Shown one piece after another: positions 7,375 through 16,003 of a stretch of 27,735 nt of DNA. Position numbers and translations under genes: made by a program. The notes below the pieces were generated by a model that was not told the DNA's origin, made no database searches, and was given only the letters and a program-made list of their open reading frames with translations. This DNA comes from CAZIDL01 sp964537825. Its GTDB lineage: Bacteria > Bacteroidota > Bacteroidia > Flavobacteriales_D > CAYVSK01. The stretch spans positions 1-27,735 of the forward strand of contig CAZIDL010000030.1 in NCBI GenBank assembly GCA_964537825.1. Reading direction: 5' to 3'. How positions within the stretch are numbered: position 1 is the stretch's first letter; each line of letters begins with the position of its first letter.

Positions 7375-8391
7375 ATGAAAGCAAGGGGCATAAAGCTTTC
7401 GATGATCTTCATTCTCCTTCTGGCAGGGATCTCCTGCGAGAACGAAGTGAACCTGAACGCACCGAAAAAGGACATAACCGCAGCATACGGGGTGCTGGAC
7501 GGAAGTGATCCCCTGCACTTCATCAAGGTCAACAAAGCCTTTCTGCCGAAGAGAAATGCCGAGGAGTATGCCTCGGAGAATTACAGCGACACCTATTACG
7601 ATAACATCTCGGTCAGCGTACTGGAGCTGGATCAAGGTGGTGATGCACGGCGTACCTTCGTATTGAAGGACACGCTCGTCAAGAAAAAATCCGGCCTTTT
7701 CGAGAGCGATGAGCTACAGACCCTTTATTATTTCGAGGCTGATGACCTTGATCCTTCATTTACTTATCAACTACGCATCCAGATCGACGAGGGAGGACCG
7801 AATGAAAAACTCGTAAAAGGCAGGACGGACCTCGTCGGGGCCGTAGAGCTGAATTCCCATAACCCGGGGCAGAACTTCGGGAACGAGCTCTATTTCTACA
7901 GCGGCGATGAATACAAGGAAGAGGATATCGAATGGACGGAGATCGAGAACGCAAGGGAGCATTCCCTGACCCTTTCGATCCATTATTCGAACATCTTCTC
8001 CAACGGGGACACCGTTCGCAAAACCCTCGATTGGAAGCTCGGAACGAAAGGAGCGAACAGCACGGAGATATCCATCGACGGGGAGAGCTTTTATCAACGC
8101 CTTTCCAACAACCTCAGCCCAAATCCTGAAGGATTGAGCGAACGCAAGATGAAAGGGATCGTGCTCGAATTCAGAGCTGCCAGCGAAGAGATCCGAACAT
8201 ATACGACCGTGGCAGGACCGAGCAGTTCCATCGTGCAACACCGGCCGAATTACACGAACCTTGACACTGCTGCCGTCGGCATTTTTGGCTCGGCACGTCA
8301 TCGCGATTTCCAAGGCCTTTCCATCAGTGACAATAGCATGGAAGAGCTTATCGAGGGTGATATCACCGGCGATCTGAAATTCGCTTACTGA
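7375..8391 (+). CDS. DUF4249-like outer-membrane lipoprotein
   Basis: The protein opens with a lipoprotein signal (MIFILLLAGISC, lipid-anchored Cys about residue 21), followed by acidic residues (CENEVN), reminiscent of lipoprotein surface-export signals in Bacteroidota. The mature part starts with a proline/aspartate linker (LNAPKKDITAAYGVLDGSDP) and continues as beta-rich sequence (FIKVNKAFLPKR, YYDNISVSVLELDQG, LQTLYYFEADDLDPSFTY, QLRIQIDEGG). This layout resembles DUF4249 and related Ig-like lipoproteins of Bacteroidota, of unknown function. No catalytic motif was seen. It is divergent from the outer-membrane barrel gene, with 71 bases between starts, so the two may share regulation. A barrel/lipoprotein partnership is possible but unproven. 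Confidence 0.75.
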   Translation: MKARGIKLSMIFILLLAGISCENEVNLNAPKKDITAAYGVLDGSDPLHFIKVNKAFLPKRNAEEYASENYSDTYYDNISVSVLELDQGGDARRTFVLKDTLVKKKSGLFESDELQTLYYFEADDLDPSFTYQLRIQIDEGGPNEKLVKGRTDLVGAVELNSHNPGQNFGNELYFYSGDEYKEEDIEWTEIENAREHSLTLSIHYSNIFSNGDTVRKTLDWKLGTKGANSTEISIDGESFYQRLSNNLSPNPEGLSERKMKGIVLEFRAASEEIRTYTTVAGPSSSIVQHRPNYTNLDTAAVGIFGSARHRDFQGLSISDNSMEELIEGDITGDLKFAY

Positions 8392-8397
8392 GCCGCT

Positions 8398-8437
8398 CCT
8401 GTCTTTTTGTCATCCATCTTGACAGGGAATAATGTCA
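8398..8437. promoter_or_regulatory. Alternating TGTCA/TGACA sites upstream of dnaK
   Basis: Half-sites lie at TGTC 8400-8403, TGTCA 8408-8412, TGACA 8420-8424 and TGTCA 8433-8437. The second and third form an inverted repeat with a 7-base spacer, and the third and fourth another with 8. The outer CCTGTC (8398-8403) also pairs with GACAGG (8421-8426). It looks like an operator or overlapping hairpins. It is not CIRCE (TTAGCACTC-N9-GAGTGCTAA). The regulator is unknown. Confidence 0.45.
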
Positions 8438-8522
8438 TTCTTTCCTTCTATTCCCTACGCGTTCCGATGGCACGATCGTTGACCCCTTCGAGGCGGACCC
8501 AAGAATTCAAACAAAAGAAGAT

Positions 8523-10469
8523 ATGAGTAAGATAATCGGAATCGACCTCGGAACGACGAACTCCTGTGTTTCGGTCATGGAAGGGAACGAACCCACCGTG
8601 ATACCGAACGAGGAAGGGAAACGTACGACGCCGTCGATCGTCGCCTTTTTGGAAGGTGGCGAACGCGCGGTCGGCGAAGCTGCCAAGCGGCAAGCCATTA
8701 CGAACCCGGAGAACACGATCCACTCGATCAAGCGTTTCATGGGAAACACTTGGGAAGAGTGCGAAAAGGAGATCGACCGGGTCTCCTACAACCTCGTGAA
8801 AGGGGATAACAACACGCCGCGCGTTCAGATCGGCGATCGCCAATACACGCCTCAGGAACTTTCGGCCATGGTCCTTCAGAAGATGAAGAAATCGGCCGAA
8901 GAATACCTCGGAGCAGAGGTCAGCGAGGCGGTGATCACCGTGCCGGCCTATTTCAACGACCAACAGCGTCAAGCCACAAAAGAAGCCGGCGAGATCGCAG
9001 GCCTTGAAGTAAAAAGGATCATCAACGAGCCGACGGCCGCTTCGCTGGCATACGGGCTCGATAAAAAAGAAGAAGACCTCAAGATCGCCGTCTTCGACTG
9101 CGGTGGAGGTACGCACGACGTCTCCATCCTCGAACTCGGCGATGGCGTTTTCGAAGTGAAATCCACCGATGGGGATACGCACCTTGGTGGGGATGACTTC
9201 GATCAGAAGATCATCGACTGGTTGGCCGAAGAGTTCAAGAACGAGCAAGGGGTGGACCTGAAGCAGGACAAGATGGCCCTCCAGCGGCTCAAGGAAGCAG
9301 CTGAAAAGGCCAAGATCGAACTCTCGGCCACGCAGCAGACCGAGATCAACCTGCCCTACATCACGGCCGATCAATCAGGCCCGAAGCACTTGGTGAAAAC
9401 GCTTACGCGTTCCAAGTTCGAGCAATTGATCGACGATCTCATCAAACGTACCATCGACCCCTGTAAGAGCGCCCTCAAAGGTGCTGGCATGGAAGCCAAG
9501 GATGTGGACCGCATCATCCTCGTCGGAGGTTCTACGCGGATCCCGGCCGTTCAGAACGCTGTACAGGAGTTCTTCGGTAAAGAACCCTCCAAAGGCGTCA
9601 ACCCGGATGAAGTGGTCGCTATCGGTGCCGCTATCCAGGCAGGGGTGCTCGCAGGCGACGTCAAGGACGTCCTCCTGCTGGACGTAACACCCCTTTCCAT
9701 GGGGATCGAGACCATGGGTGGCGTCTTCACCAAGCTGATCGAGGCCAACACGACCATTCCGGTCCAGAAATCGGAGGTCTTCAGCACGGCCGCGGACAAT
9801 CAAGAGTCGGTGGAGATCCACGTCCTGCAAGGTGAACGGCCGATGGCCAAGGACAACCGCTCGCTCGGTCGCTTCCACCTCGACGGCATCCCACCCGCAC
9901 CGCGCGGAACGCCACAGATCGAGGTCACGTTCGACCTGGACGCCAACGGCATCCTGAACGTCTCGGCTAAGGACAAAGGAACCGGCAAGGAGCAATCGAT
10001 CCGCATCGAAGGCTCTTCAACGCTCAGCGAAGAAGAGATCGAGCGGATGAAGAAAGAGGCCGAAGAGAACGCTCAGCAGGACGAGCAGGAGAAAGAAAAG
10101 GCCGAGAAGCTCAACAAAGCCGACAGCCTGATCTTCCAGACCGAAAAGCAGCTCAACGAGCACGGCGATCAGCTTTCGGAAGACAAGAAGAAGCCGATCC
10201 AGGATGCGCTTCAAGAGCTCAAAGAAGCTTACGAAGCCAAAGAGATCGAGAAGCTCGATCCGGCGATGGAGAAGCTCAACAACGTCTTCCAGGAAGCTTC
10301 CCAGGAGATGTACCAAGCCGCTCAAGAAGGCGCTCAGCAACAACAGCAGGAGCAGAGCGGTAACGGTCAGGAAGGAGCCACTGCCTCGGACGACGAAGTC
10401 ACCGACGTCGACTATGAAGAGGTCGACGAGGAGGACAAGAACCAAAACCAGGAGAACAAGAACTCCTGA
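8523..10469 (+). CDS. dnaK: Molecular chaperone DnaK (Hsp70)
   Basis: A complete 648-residue Hsp70. The ATPase domain has IGIDLGTTNSCVSV (6-19), NEPTAASLAYGLD (168-180), the phosphate-2 motif FDCGGGTHDVSILELGDG (191-208) and VGGSTRIPAVQ. The interdomain linker DVLLLDVTPLSMGIETMGG and the substrate-binding and lid domains follow. DnaK binds unfolded proteins in an ATP cycle with DnaJ and GrpE, neither of which is encoded here. Position 193 is Cys where E. coli has Leu (195), and position 198 is His where E. coli has Phe; the His is common in Bacteroidota DnaK, but I recall Phe or Leu rather than Cys at 193. The C-terminus contains QQQQQ, the conserved acidic EEVDEED end, and an extra Asn/Gln/Lys tail (KNQNQENKNS). 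A monocistronic gene with its own terminator, preceded by a 131-base leader with repeated half-sites. Confidence 0.99.
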   Translation: MSKIIGIDLGTTNSCVSVMEGNEPTVIPNEEGKRTTPSIVAFLEGGERAVGEAAKRQAITNPENTIHSIKRFMGNTWEECEKEIDRVSYNLVKGDNNTPRVQIGDRQYTPQELSAMVLQKMKKSAEEYLGAEVSEAVITVPAYFNDQQRQATKEAGEIAGLEVKRIINEPTAASLAYGLDKKEEDLKIAVFDCGGGTHDVSILELGDGVFEVKSTDGDTHLGGDDFDQKIIDWLAEEFKNEQGVDLKQDKMALQRLKEAAEKAKIELSATQQTEINLPYITADQSGPKHLVKTLTRSKFEQLIDDLIKRTIDPCKSALKGAGMEAKDVDRIILVGGSTRIPAVQNAVQEFFGKEPSKGVNPDEVVAIGAAIQAGVLAGDVKDVLLLDVTPLSMGIETMGGVFTKLIEANTTIPVQKSEVFSTAADNQESVEIHVLQGERPMAKDNRSLGRFHLDGIPPAPRGTPQIEVTFDLDANGILNVSAKDKGTGKEQSIRIEGSSTLSEEEIERMKKEAEENAQQDEQEKEKAEKLNKADSLIFQTEKQLNEHGDQLSEDKKKPIQDALQELKEAYEAKEIEKLDPAMEKLNNVFQEASQEMYQAAQEGAQQQQQEQSGNGQEGATASDDEVTDVDYEEVDEEDKNQNQENKNS

Positions 10470-10476
10470 TCCAAGA

Positions 10477-10496
10477 GGAACGGTCGCGATCGTTCC
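10477..10496. repeat. 20-base near-perfect palindrome after dnaK
   Basis: GGAACGGTCGCGATCGTTCC is self-complementary apart from one symmetric G/T pair. It lies 7 bases after the dnaK stop and just before the terminator. It could be a 3' mRNA-protecting hairpin or a protein site. Confidence 0.55.
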
Positions 10497-10507
10497 CTTA
10501 AGAAGAA

Positions 10508-10542
10508 AAAGGGCGCGCTCTTCGGAGCTGTGCCCTTTTTTT
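10508..10542. terminator. Bidirectional intrinsic terminator between dnaK and mscS
   Basis: The stem AAAGGGC/GCCCTTT (10508-10514 / 10532-10538) with inner stem GCTC-TTCG-GAGC (10517-10528, UUCG tetraloop) is followed by a T-run on the + strand. On the - strand the same hairpin is followed by TTTTTCTTCTT. It therefore serves the convergent dnaK and mscS genes. Confidence 0.88.
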
Positions 10543-10557
10543 ATGGGGTTTCGGGAT

Positions 10558-11358
10558 CTACCTCTGGTGTACATCCAATTGCGGGAACGGGATGCTGATC
10601 CCTTCCGCATCGAACGCCTTCTTAACCTTCTCCTGCATGTCCCAATGGAGCGGCCAGAAAACGTCTATGGTGGACCACACACGGATCTTGAGGTCCACCG
10701 AGCTATCCCCAAGGGCATCGACGAGGATCTCAGGCGGGGGATCCTCCTTGATGCGCTCATCCTCCTGAATGAGCCGTTGAAGCACTTCTCGGGCCTTATC
10801 GATGTCGTCGGAATAACTGATCGAATAGGTCTGATCCAGTCGTCGATCTTCTTCCGCACTGTAATTGATGATGGCATCGTTCGAAAGGTTCCCGTTCGGG
10901 ATGGTAATGATCTGATTCTGCGGGGTCCTCAGGTAGGTATAGAAGATGTGAATGCGGTCCACAGTTCCGCTATGACCAGCTCCCGATATGTAATCCCCTA
11001 TGCGGAACGGCTTCAGTATAAGGATGAGCACCCCTCCTGCAAAGTTCGCCAGGCTTCCCTGTAGGGCCAGCCCAACAGCGAGGCCTGCAGCACCGAGGAT
11101 CGCGATGAAAGAGGTGGTCTCGATGCCGACCATCGATGCTACGCTGATCAGGAGCAACACTTTGAGCAAAGCACTGAGAAGGCCTTGCAGGAAAGGGATC
11201 AAGGAGGGGTCCACCTCCTTCATCTCCATGGATCGCCTCACCCAATGCACGAGCTTGGCGATGAGCCACATTCCGATGATGAGCGTTAAAAGGGCGAGCA
11301 GAAATTTCGGCCCGTAGGTGATAGCGTAGTCCTTAAGAACTCCAAGAAAATCGTTCAT
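10558..11358 (-). CDS. mscS: Small-conductance mechanosensitive channel (MscS family)
   Basis: I chose ATG 11358, which gives a 266-residue protein close to E. coli MscS (286); the longer frame to 11520 adds an Arg-rich stretch overlapping the divergent gene. Three membrane helices are visible: TM1 about 16-36 (LLALLTLIIGMWLIAKLV), TM2 about 58-80 (a LLSALLKVLLLISVASM stretch) and TM3 with the pore pattern AAGLAVGLALQGSLANFAGG. The signature LKPFRIGDYI and the cytoplasmic vestibule beta domain (GTVDRIHIFYTYLRTPQN, then IPNGNLSNDAIINYS) follow. The protein opens under membrane tension to release solutes during hypo-osmotic shock, in the inner membrane. Monocistronic, sharing a terminator with dnaK and diverging from the RND exporter (73 bases apart). 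Confidence 0.96.
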   Translation of the reverse strand: MNDFLGVLKDYAITYGPKFLLALLTLIIGMWLIAKLVHWVRRSMEMKEVDPSLIPFLQGLLSALLKVLLLISVASMVGIETTSFIAILGAAGLAVGLALQGSLANFAGGVLILILKPFRIGDYISGAGHSGTVDRIHIFYTYLRTPQNQIITIPNGNLSNDAIINYSAEEDRRLDQTYSISYSDDIDKAREVLQRLIQEDERIKEDPPPEILVDALGDSSVDLKIRVWSTIDVFWPLHWDMQEKVKKAFDAEGISIPFPQLDVHQR

Positions 11359-11410
11359 AAATAGAGGGTGTCTGGTGCCAGGAAGAGAACGCGAAGATCC
11401 AAAGATCCAT

Positions 11411-11418
11411 GATATTTG
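11411..11418 (+). promoter_or_regulatory. Weak -7-like box before the RND exporter gene
   Basis: GATATTTG is one mismatch from TAnnTTTG and lies 13 bases before the ATG at 11432. No -33 element is apparent. Confidence 0.3.
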
Positions 11419-11431
11419 ACCCTTGGAGCCG

Positions 11432-13732
11432 ATGAATCCGATCAAACTACGCCGAAGCGCTCGTCTGGCCATCACACTCCTCCTCCTGGCTTCCGTATTC
11501 TTCGGATACCAAGCCAGCAAGCTGAACTTCAGCTACGATTTCGAGAACTTCTTTCCGAACGGGGATCCGGATACCGAATTCTACAAAGAGCACCGGCAAC
11601 GTTTCGGGTCGGACAATGATATCGTTCTGATCGGCCTTCGCAACAAGGAAGGGATCTTTCACCCGCAGTTCCTTCAACGGGTGGATTCCCTGGCGGACAC
11701 CCTTCGCCGGATCGATCATGTCGAAGAACTCCGCTCTCCTACGGACCTGAGCTTTTTCGTCCGCGATCCGGTCATGGGAGGGACCTTTGAGCGGAAATAC
11801 CTCCGGGTGGAGCATCCTGAACACTACGAAAAAGATTCCGCCCGCATTTACCGGACCGAAGAACTGGTCGGCAGCTTCTTCTCCAAAGATGCGCGATCCG
11901 TCTGTCTCGTTCTGCACAACGAGGATCAATTGCCCAAGCGCCCCTCGGATACCCTGGCCGATAGGATACGCTCTACGGTGACCGACTTTGGCTTTGAAGA
12001 GAGCCACATCGCAGGGCGGATCATCGGCCAGCAGCGATATATCGAGCTTATGAGGGGCGAGTTCGTCCTTTTTCTGAGCCTGGCCTTCGTGCTCGTCCTT
12101 CTGTTCCTGACCTTTATATTCCGCTCTTGGTGGGGTGTGGTCATTCCCCTTGCCGTGGTCCTTTTATCCATCCTTTGGATCCTGGGGATCATGGGGAATC
12201 TGAACGAGCCCATCAACCTTCTGCTCACCATCCTCCCCACGATCCTATTCGTCGTGGGCACTTCCGACGTGGTCCACTTGCTTTCGAAATACCAGGAAGA
12301 ACTACAATGGGGTTATGAAAAGCATCAAGCTCTTTGGCGCGCTTTCCGGGAGATCGGCACCGCGACGTTCCTCACTTCCGTGACCACTGCAGCAGGGTTC
12401 CTTACCCTGCTCACCGCCCGCATCGGGCCGATCCGCGATTTCGGTGCGTATACTGCACTGGGTGTTTTCCTCGCTTTTCTGATGGCTTTCACCCTTCTTC
12501 CTGCCACCCTGATCCTCATCAAAAGGCCCAAGGTGAACCGGACAGCCCTGGCTCATCCCATCTGGGCCCGAAGCCTCAGGGCTTGTTTCCGCTTTATCAT
12601 GTTCCGACCGCGATGGGTGCTCGCGATCTCCGGGATCGTGATCGCCTTAAGCCTTTTGGGGATCGAACGGATCGAGGTGGACAAAAAGCTCTTGGAAGAC
12701 CTTGAGAAAGATGATCGGGTCCAGCGGGACTTCCGTTTCTTCGATGAAGAGTTCTCGGGCGTAAGGCCGTTCGAAATGGCAATCAAGGTAAAGGGCGAAG
12801 GACGGACGGTCCTCGATCGTCCTGTTATCCAAGCCCTCGACACGATCCAGGATCATCTGCGCAAGCATTATCACGTCGGAAGCATCGTTTCTCCGACCAC
12901 CCTCTTTGCCAACGCGAATATGGCGATGAAAGGGGGTGACGCCGAAGCTCACCGCATTCCGGAAAAAGCCGCTCAGCATCAGAAGATCCGTGAAGAACTG
13001 GAAAGCTATCGCAAAGACGAAAGGATGAGAAAGCTCATCACCGAGGACCTGAAGCAAGCGCGTGTTACGGGACGAATGCCCGATCTGGGGAGCAAGCGGG
13101 TGCGGGAATTGACCGATACGCTCCATCGCTTCATTGCCACGAACACCGATACGAGCCTCTTCGATTACAGGTTGACCGGGGCGGCACGCCTCATAGACAA
13201 GAACAACTCGATGCTATCGGGGAGCATGATGGAAGGGTTGATGATCGCCTTCATCGTGATCACCCTGATCGTCGTGATCCTTTTCCGTTCGGTGAAAATG
13301 ATCGGAGCGATCCTGATCCCGAACATCCTTCCGCTGCTGATGATCGGTGGCTTCATGGGATGGGCCGGCATCTCTCTGAAAGTTGCCACCTCCGTGATCT
13401 TCACGATCGCTTTCGGGATCGCCGTGGACGACACCATCCATTTTACGAACCGCTTGAAGATGGAGCTCAACAAGGGCAAGGACCTCCTTTATGCGATCAA
13501 ACGGACCTACATATCCACAGGGCGGGCGATCGTTCTGACCACCCTGATCCTTTGCTGCGGATTCGCTTCCATGATCGGATCCAGCTTCATCGGGGCTTAC
13601 AACATCGGGCTCCTGATCACGCTCACCCTCTTCTTTGCCGTCCTTGCCGACCTTGCCTTATTGCCGATCCTTCTTATCCTCCTTTTCAAACGTTACGAGC
13701 TCACGAAGAAGAGGGAAGAGGAAGCCGATTGA
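11432..13732 (+). CDS. RND-superfamily exporter (MMPL/HAE3-like)
   Basis: A 766-residue membrane protein with the tandem RND layout. It has an N-terminal helix (residues about 10-27), a periplasmic loop domain with YDFENFFPNGDPDTEFYKEH, a five-helix cluster (about 205-375) including VGTSDVVHLLSKYQEE and a TTAAGFLTLLTARIGP stretch, a second helix and periplasmic domain, and a second cluster (about 610-755) with FGIAVDDTIHFTNRL. Two such sterol-sensing-like halves without the HAE1 docking loops indicate the hydrophobe/amphiphile efflux-3 or MMPL-like class, which moves lipids or other hydrophobic compounds with the proton gradient. The substrate is unknown. ATG 11432 is preferred; an in-frame TTG at 11423 would add three residues. 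No adaptor or TolC gene is adjacent. It runs convergently into the SPOR gene, with 3 bases between stops. Confidence 0.9.
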   Translation: MNPIKLRRSARLAITLLLLASVFFGYQASKLNFSYDFENFFPNGDPDTEFYKEHRQRFGSDNDIVLIGLRNKEGIFHPQFLQRVDSLADTLRRIDHVEELRSPTDLSFFVRDPVMGGTFERKYLRVEHPEHYEKDSARIYRTEELVGSFFSKDARSVCLVLHNEDQLPKRPSDTLADRIRSTVTDFGFEESHIAGRIIGQQRYIELMRGEFVLFLSLAFVLVLLFLTFIFRSWWGVVIPLAVVLLSILWILGIMGNLNEPINLLLTILPTILFVVGTSDVVHLLSKYQEELQWGYEKHQALWRAFREIGTATFLTSVTTAAGFLTLLTARIGPIRDFGAYTALGVFLAFLMAFTLLPATLILIKRPKVNRTALAHPIWARSLRACFRFIMFRPRWVLAISGIVIALSLLGIERIEVDKKLLEDLEKDDRVQRDFRFFDEEFSGVRPFEMAIKVKGEGRTVLDRPVIQALDTIQDHLRKHYHVGSIVSPTTLFANANMAMKGGDAEAHRIPEKAAQHQKIREELESYRKDERMRKLITEDLKQARVTGRMPDLGSKRVRELTDTLHRFIATNTDTSLFDYRLTGAARLIDKNNSMLSGSMMEGLMIAFIVITLIVVILFRSVKMIGAILIPNILPLLMIGGFMGWAGISLKVATSVIFTIAFGIAVDDTIHFTNRLKMELNKGKDLLYAIKRTYISTGRAIVLTTLILCCGFASMIGSSFIGAYNIGLLITLTLFFAVLADLALLPILLILLFKRYELTKKREEEAD

Positions 13733-13735
13733 TCC

Positions 13736-14953
13736 TTATTCACCTTCCTTTTCTTTGATGGCATCGACGACCGGGACTTTTTCCCCATCGCGATAGGCCA
13801 CTATAAAAGCCCCGTCGAACCCGTTCTTCCGGAGATAACCCTTGGCCTTTTCCGCTTCCCTGTAATTCCGAAAGCGTCCCACACAATAACGGATGTACTT
13901 TTCCGAAACCTTTTCCCCCCAGATCGGATAGAGGCCTTCAAGTTTCTCTTTCGGGCGATTGCCTTTGGTGTAATACCCGATCTGGACGCGATAGATGAGC
14001 CCGGACGGCTGTTCCTTATCGATCGGAATGGGACGCTCTTCGTAATAGCCGTAACGGTTCACCTGAAAGAGCGAACGTTCGTCGTTTCCTGAACGGTCCA
14101 CCCCGATGTGCTCGAGGAGTTTCTGCTGGAGCATCTTGTCGATCTGCTGCACCTGTTCCTTTGCATCCTTCTTGCGGAGGGCGAGGACCTCTTTTTCTTC
14201 CTTAAGGCTATCGATCCGCTCGGAGGAAGCGTCTTGTTCCTTAAGTTCAGCGATCCGCTCCTTCTTTCGCTCCAGCTCCTTTTCGTAACGATCACGGAGC
14301 TTGCGGAAACTGCGCCGATCGACCTGCAATCGACTGGCCTCTTTTTCGTATTCAGAGGGCTTCGGTTCTTTTCGTTGCCCGACCAGATCATAGAGATTCT
14401 CCACCGGTTCCTTGCCAGAAGAGGCAACAGGTGGCCGTGAGGAAGCGCTCCCGAGGAGCATCGAAGCATGGAGGGCATCGACCGAGGCCTCAGCGGTCCT
14501 TTCGAGGGCCTCTTTCACCAAAGCCAACCTACGTTCCCTTTCAGATGCCTTTTGATAGACCTTTAAGAGCTTTTGTCCTTTCTTGAGATGGTAACGGGTC
14601 TGTTCCATCAGTAGGATGGCCATTCGCGAACTGTCCGTTGTATAGCGGAGCGTACTGTCCACTCGCCGCCGGGCATGGAGGATGAAAGCACGGGCTGTAT
14701 CGGATGCCCGTAGGTCCTTCAGCCGTTCAGCTTTCGTGGATGCAGCTTCGACAAGCTCGTCCGCAAAGCGATGGGCAGCCTCCGCGTAGCGAGCGGTGAT
14801 AACAGCCTGATCGCGTGCTTCATTATCAGGAAAGTAGTCGCGGAGGATACGGTCGCCCGCTTCCTGCTGCTGGGCCTTAAGGGGGAGCAAAGAAAAGAAG
14901 AGGAGCAGCGGGAAAAGAAAGGAATATAGGATATAACGACACGAGCACCCCAT
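13736..14953 (-). CDS. Secreted coiled-coil protein with C-terminal SPOR domain
   Basis: A signal peptide (a hydrophobic stretch SFLFPLLLFFSLLPLKAQ ending near residue 28) is followed by about 110 residues of helical, Arg/Ala-rich sequence, a Ser/Pro linker (GSASSRPPVASSGKEP), a long charged coiled coil (about 200-280; RYEKELERKKERIAELKEQ) and a C-terminal SPOR-like domain (about 318-392; LIYRVQIGYYTKGN, IRYCVGRFRNYREAEKA, GFDGAFIVAYRDGE). SPOR domains bind glycan strands lacking stem peptides, often at division sites. The protein would sit in the periplasm or be anchored to peptidoglycan. A similar architecture (signal, helices, SPOR) is common in Bacteroidota envelope proteins of unknown role. 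A perfect TAnnTTTG box lies 5 bases before the start. Confidence 0.85.
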   Translation of the reverse strand: MGCSCRYILYSFLFPLLLFFSLLPLKAQQQEAGDRILRDYFPDNEARDQAVITARYAEAAHRFADELVEAASTKAERLKDLRASDTARAFILHARRRVDSTLRYTTDSSRMAILLMEQTRYHLKKGQKLLKVYQKASERERRLALVKEALERTAEASVDALHASMLLGSASSRPPVASSGKEPVENLYDLVGQRKEPKPSEYEKEASRLQVDRRSFRKLRDRYEKELERKKERIAELKEQDASSERIDSLKEEKEVLALRKKDAKEQVQQIDKMLQQKLLEHIGVDRSGNDERSLFQVNRYGYYEERPIPIDKEQPSGLIYRVQIGYYTKGNRPKEKLEGLYPIWGEKVSEKYIRYCVGRFRNYREAEKAKGYLRKNGFDGAFIVAYRDGEKVPVVDAIKEKEGE

Positions 14954-14958
14954 TCATC

Positions 14959-14966
14959 CAAAAGTA
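14959..14966 (-). promoter_or_regulatory. -7 box for the SPOR gene
   Basis: TACTTTTG on the minus strand is a perfect TAnnTTTG match and ends 5 bases before the ATG at 14953. No clear -33 TTG is present at the usual distance. It would predict a leaderless transcript. Confidence 0.45.
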
Positions 14967-15027
14967 AGGGATCCGCTCCGTTCAGGGCTTTCTAACTTTA
15001 TGCACCAAAACAAAGGAAGGTAAAAGC

Positions 15028-15933
15028 ATGGAAAAGGATCCGGCCGATCCGGTAACGGAAGAGGTGGAGGAGGAGGACTCCCCCTTGATCCAGGGGGGAT
15101 GGCTGAGAGCCCTTCTCGCATTCCTCGCCTTCATTTTGGTCCAGATCATCTTCGGAATGGTCGCTATGGGGATCACCCTCGGGCTGACGGACCATTCGCT
15201 GAGCTCCATCCAGAGCGCTCTCCAAAGCGGGAGCTTTCCCATGCTCCTGCTCTTGCATCAGTCCATAGGTCTCCTCGGGACCCTCCTTCTGGTCAGCCTC
15301 TTTCGCTGGCAGGTCGACCGTAAGGACCTGCGCTCCTTGGGCCTGCGATTCCGTTTAAGCCCTTTGCTCCTCGGACTCCTCCTGGGCCCATTGATGATGG
15401 GGACCTGTTGCTACCTGCTCTACCAGATGGGCTTCCTCGATATGGAATGGCGGGGAGGCGATCCTTACTATTTGGGCAGTTATTTCCTGCTCACGCTCGT
15501 CATCGCCCTTAACGAAGAGATCCTGGTCCGTGGATACATCCTGAACAACCTCATGAGCTCGATGAAGGGTGAGCTTGCCCTCCTCCTTTCTGCCATCGTT
15601 TTCACAGGACTCCATGCTTTCAATCCGGGCATGACCCCTATCGGCGTACTGAACCTCTTTTTGGCGGGGCTTCTTCTAGGGGTCACTTACCTGAAGGATC
15701 GGCAACTCGCCTTTCCGATCGGCCTTCATCTTAGTTGGAACTATACCCAGGGACCGCTCTTCGGCTTCGACGTGAGCGGGTTGAGCATCAATCAAGGAGC
15801 GCTCCTTAGAAGCTGGACCGACGGCCCATCCTATCTGACCGGAGGGGGATTTGGATTGGAAGGCTCGCTTCTTTTAAGCATCCTCCAGATACTCCTCATA
15901 ACAGGACTTTACGCGGGCTGGAAAAAAATGTAA
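15028..15933 (+). CDS. CPBP-family intramembrane metalloprotease (Abi/Rce1-like)
   Basis: A 301-residue polytopic protein with an acidic cytoplasmic N-terminus (TEEVEEED) and about eight hydrophobic segments. It carries the full CPBP motif set (PF02517): NEEILVRGY (Glu163, Glu164, Arg168), FTGLHAFNP (His196) and HLSWNYTQG (His234, Asn238). Rce1-type members cleave prenylated proteins; bacterial members have been linked to bacteriocin self-immunity or to regulated proteolysis. No bacteriocin gene is nearby, so the role is unknown. The start is supported by AAAGGAAGG 11 bases upstream, one of the few purine-rich, Shine-Dalgarno-like stretches in the window. A TAACTTTA box (one mismatch to TAnnTTTG) lies about 27 bases upstream of the start. 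Confidence 0.92.
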   Translation: MEKDPADPVTEEVEEEDSPLIQGGWLRALLAFLAFILVQIIFGMVAMGITLGLTDHSLSSIQSALQSGSFPMLLLLHQSIGLLGTLLLVSLFRWQVDRKDLRSLGLRFRLSPLLLGLLLGPLMMGTCCYLLYQMGFLDMEWRGGDPYYLGSYFLLTLVIALNEEILVRGYILNNLMSSMKGELALLLSAIVFTGLHAFNPGMTPIGVLNLFLAGLLLGVTYLKDRQLAFPIGLHLSWNYTQGPLFGFDVSGLSINQGALLRSWTDGPSYLTGGGFGLEGSLLLSILQILLITGLYAGWKKM

Positions 15934-15952
15934 TATAAGTATTTACGGTACG

Positions 15953-15982
15953 TTGGGGTCGGACAGCTAATGAGCACATTTG
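15953..15982 (+). promoter_or_regulatory. Candidate promoter for the NYN-Nudix pair
   Basis: TTG (15953-15955), 19 bases, then CACATTTG (15975-15982), one mismatch from TAnnTTTG. A transcript from here would begin close to the hairpin at 15988-16003. Confidence 0.4.
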
Positions 15983-15987
15983 TAAAT

Positions 15988-16003
15988 CCATCCGAAAGGA
16001 TGG
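15988..16003 (+). promoter_or_regulatory. 5'-leader hairpin with GAAA tetraloop
   Basis: CCATCC-GAAA-GGATGG is a perfect 6-bp stem with a GNRA loop, 35 bases before the NYN start. If the upstream promoter is right it would sit at the mRNA 5' end, where such stems commonly stabilise transcripts. No T-run follows, so it is not a terminator. Confidence 0.5.

Noticed and set aside
15028..15933. CPBP protease as a bacteriocin-immunity or phage-abortive system
   Set aside because: No bacteriocin, processing or other defence gene lies nearby; it stands alone between envelope and RNA genes.
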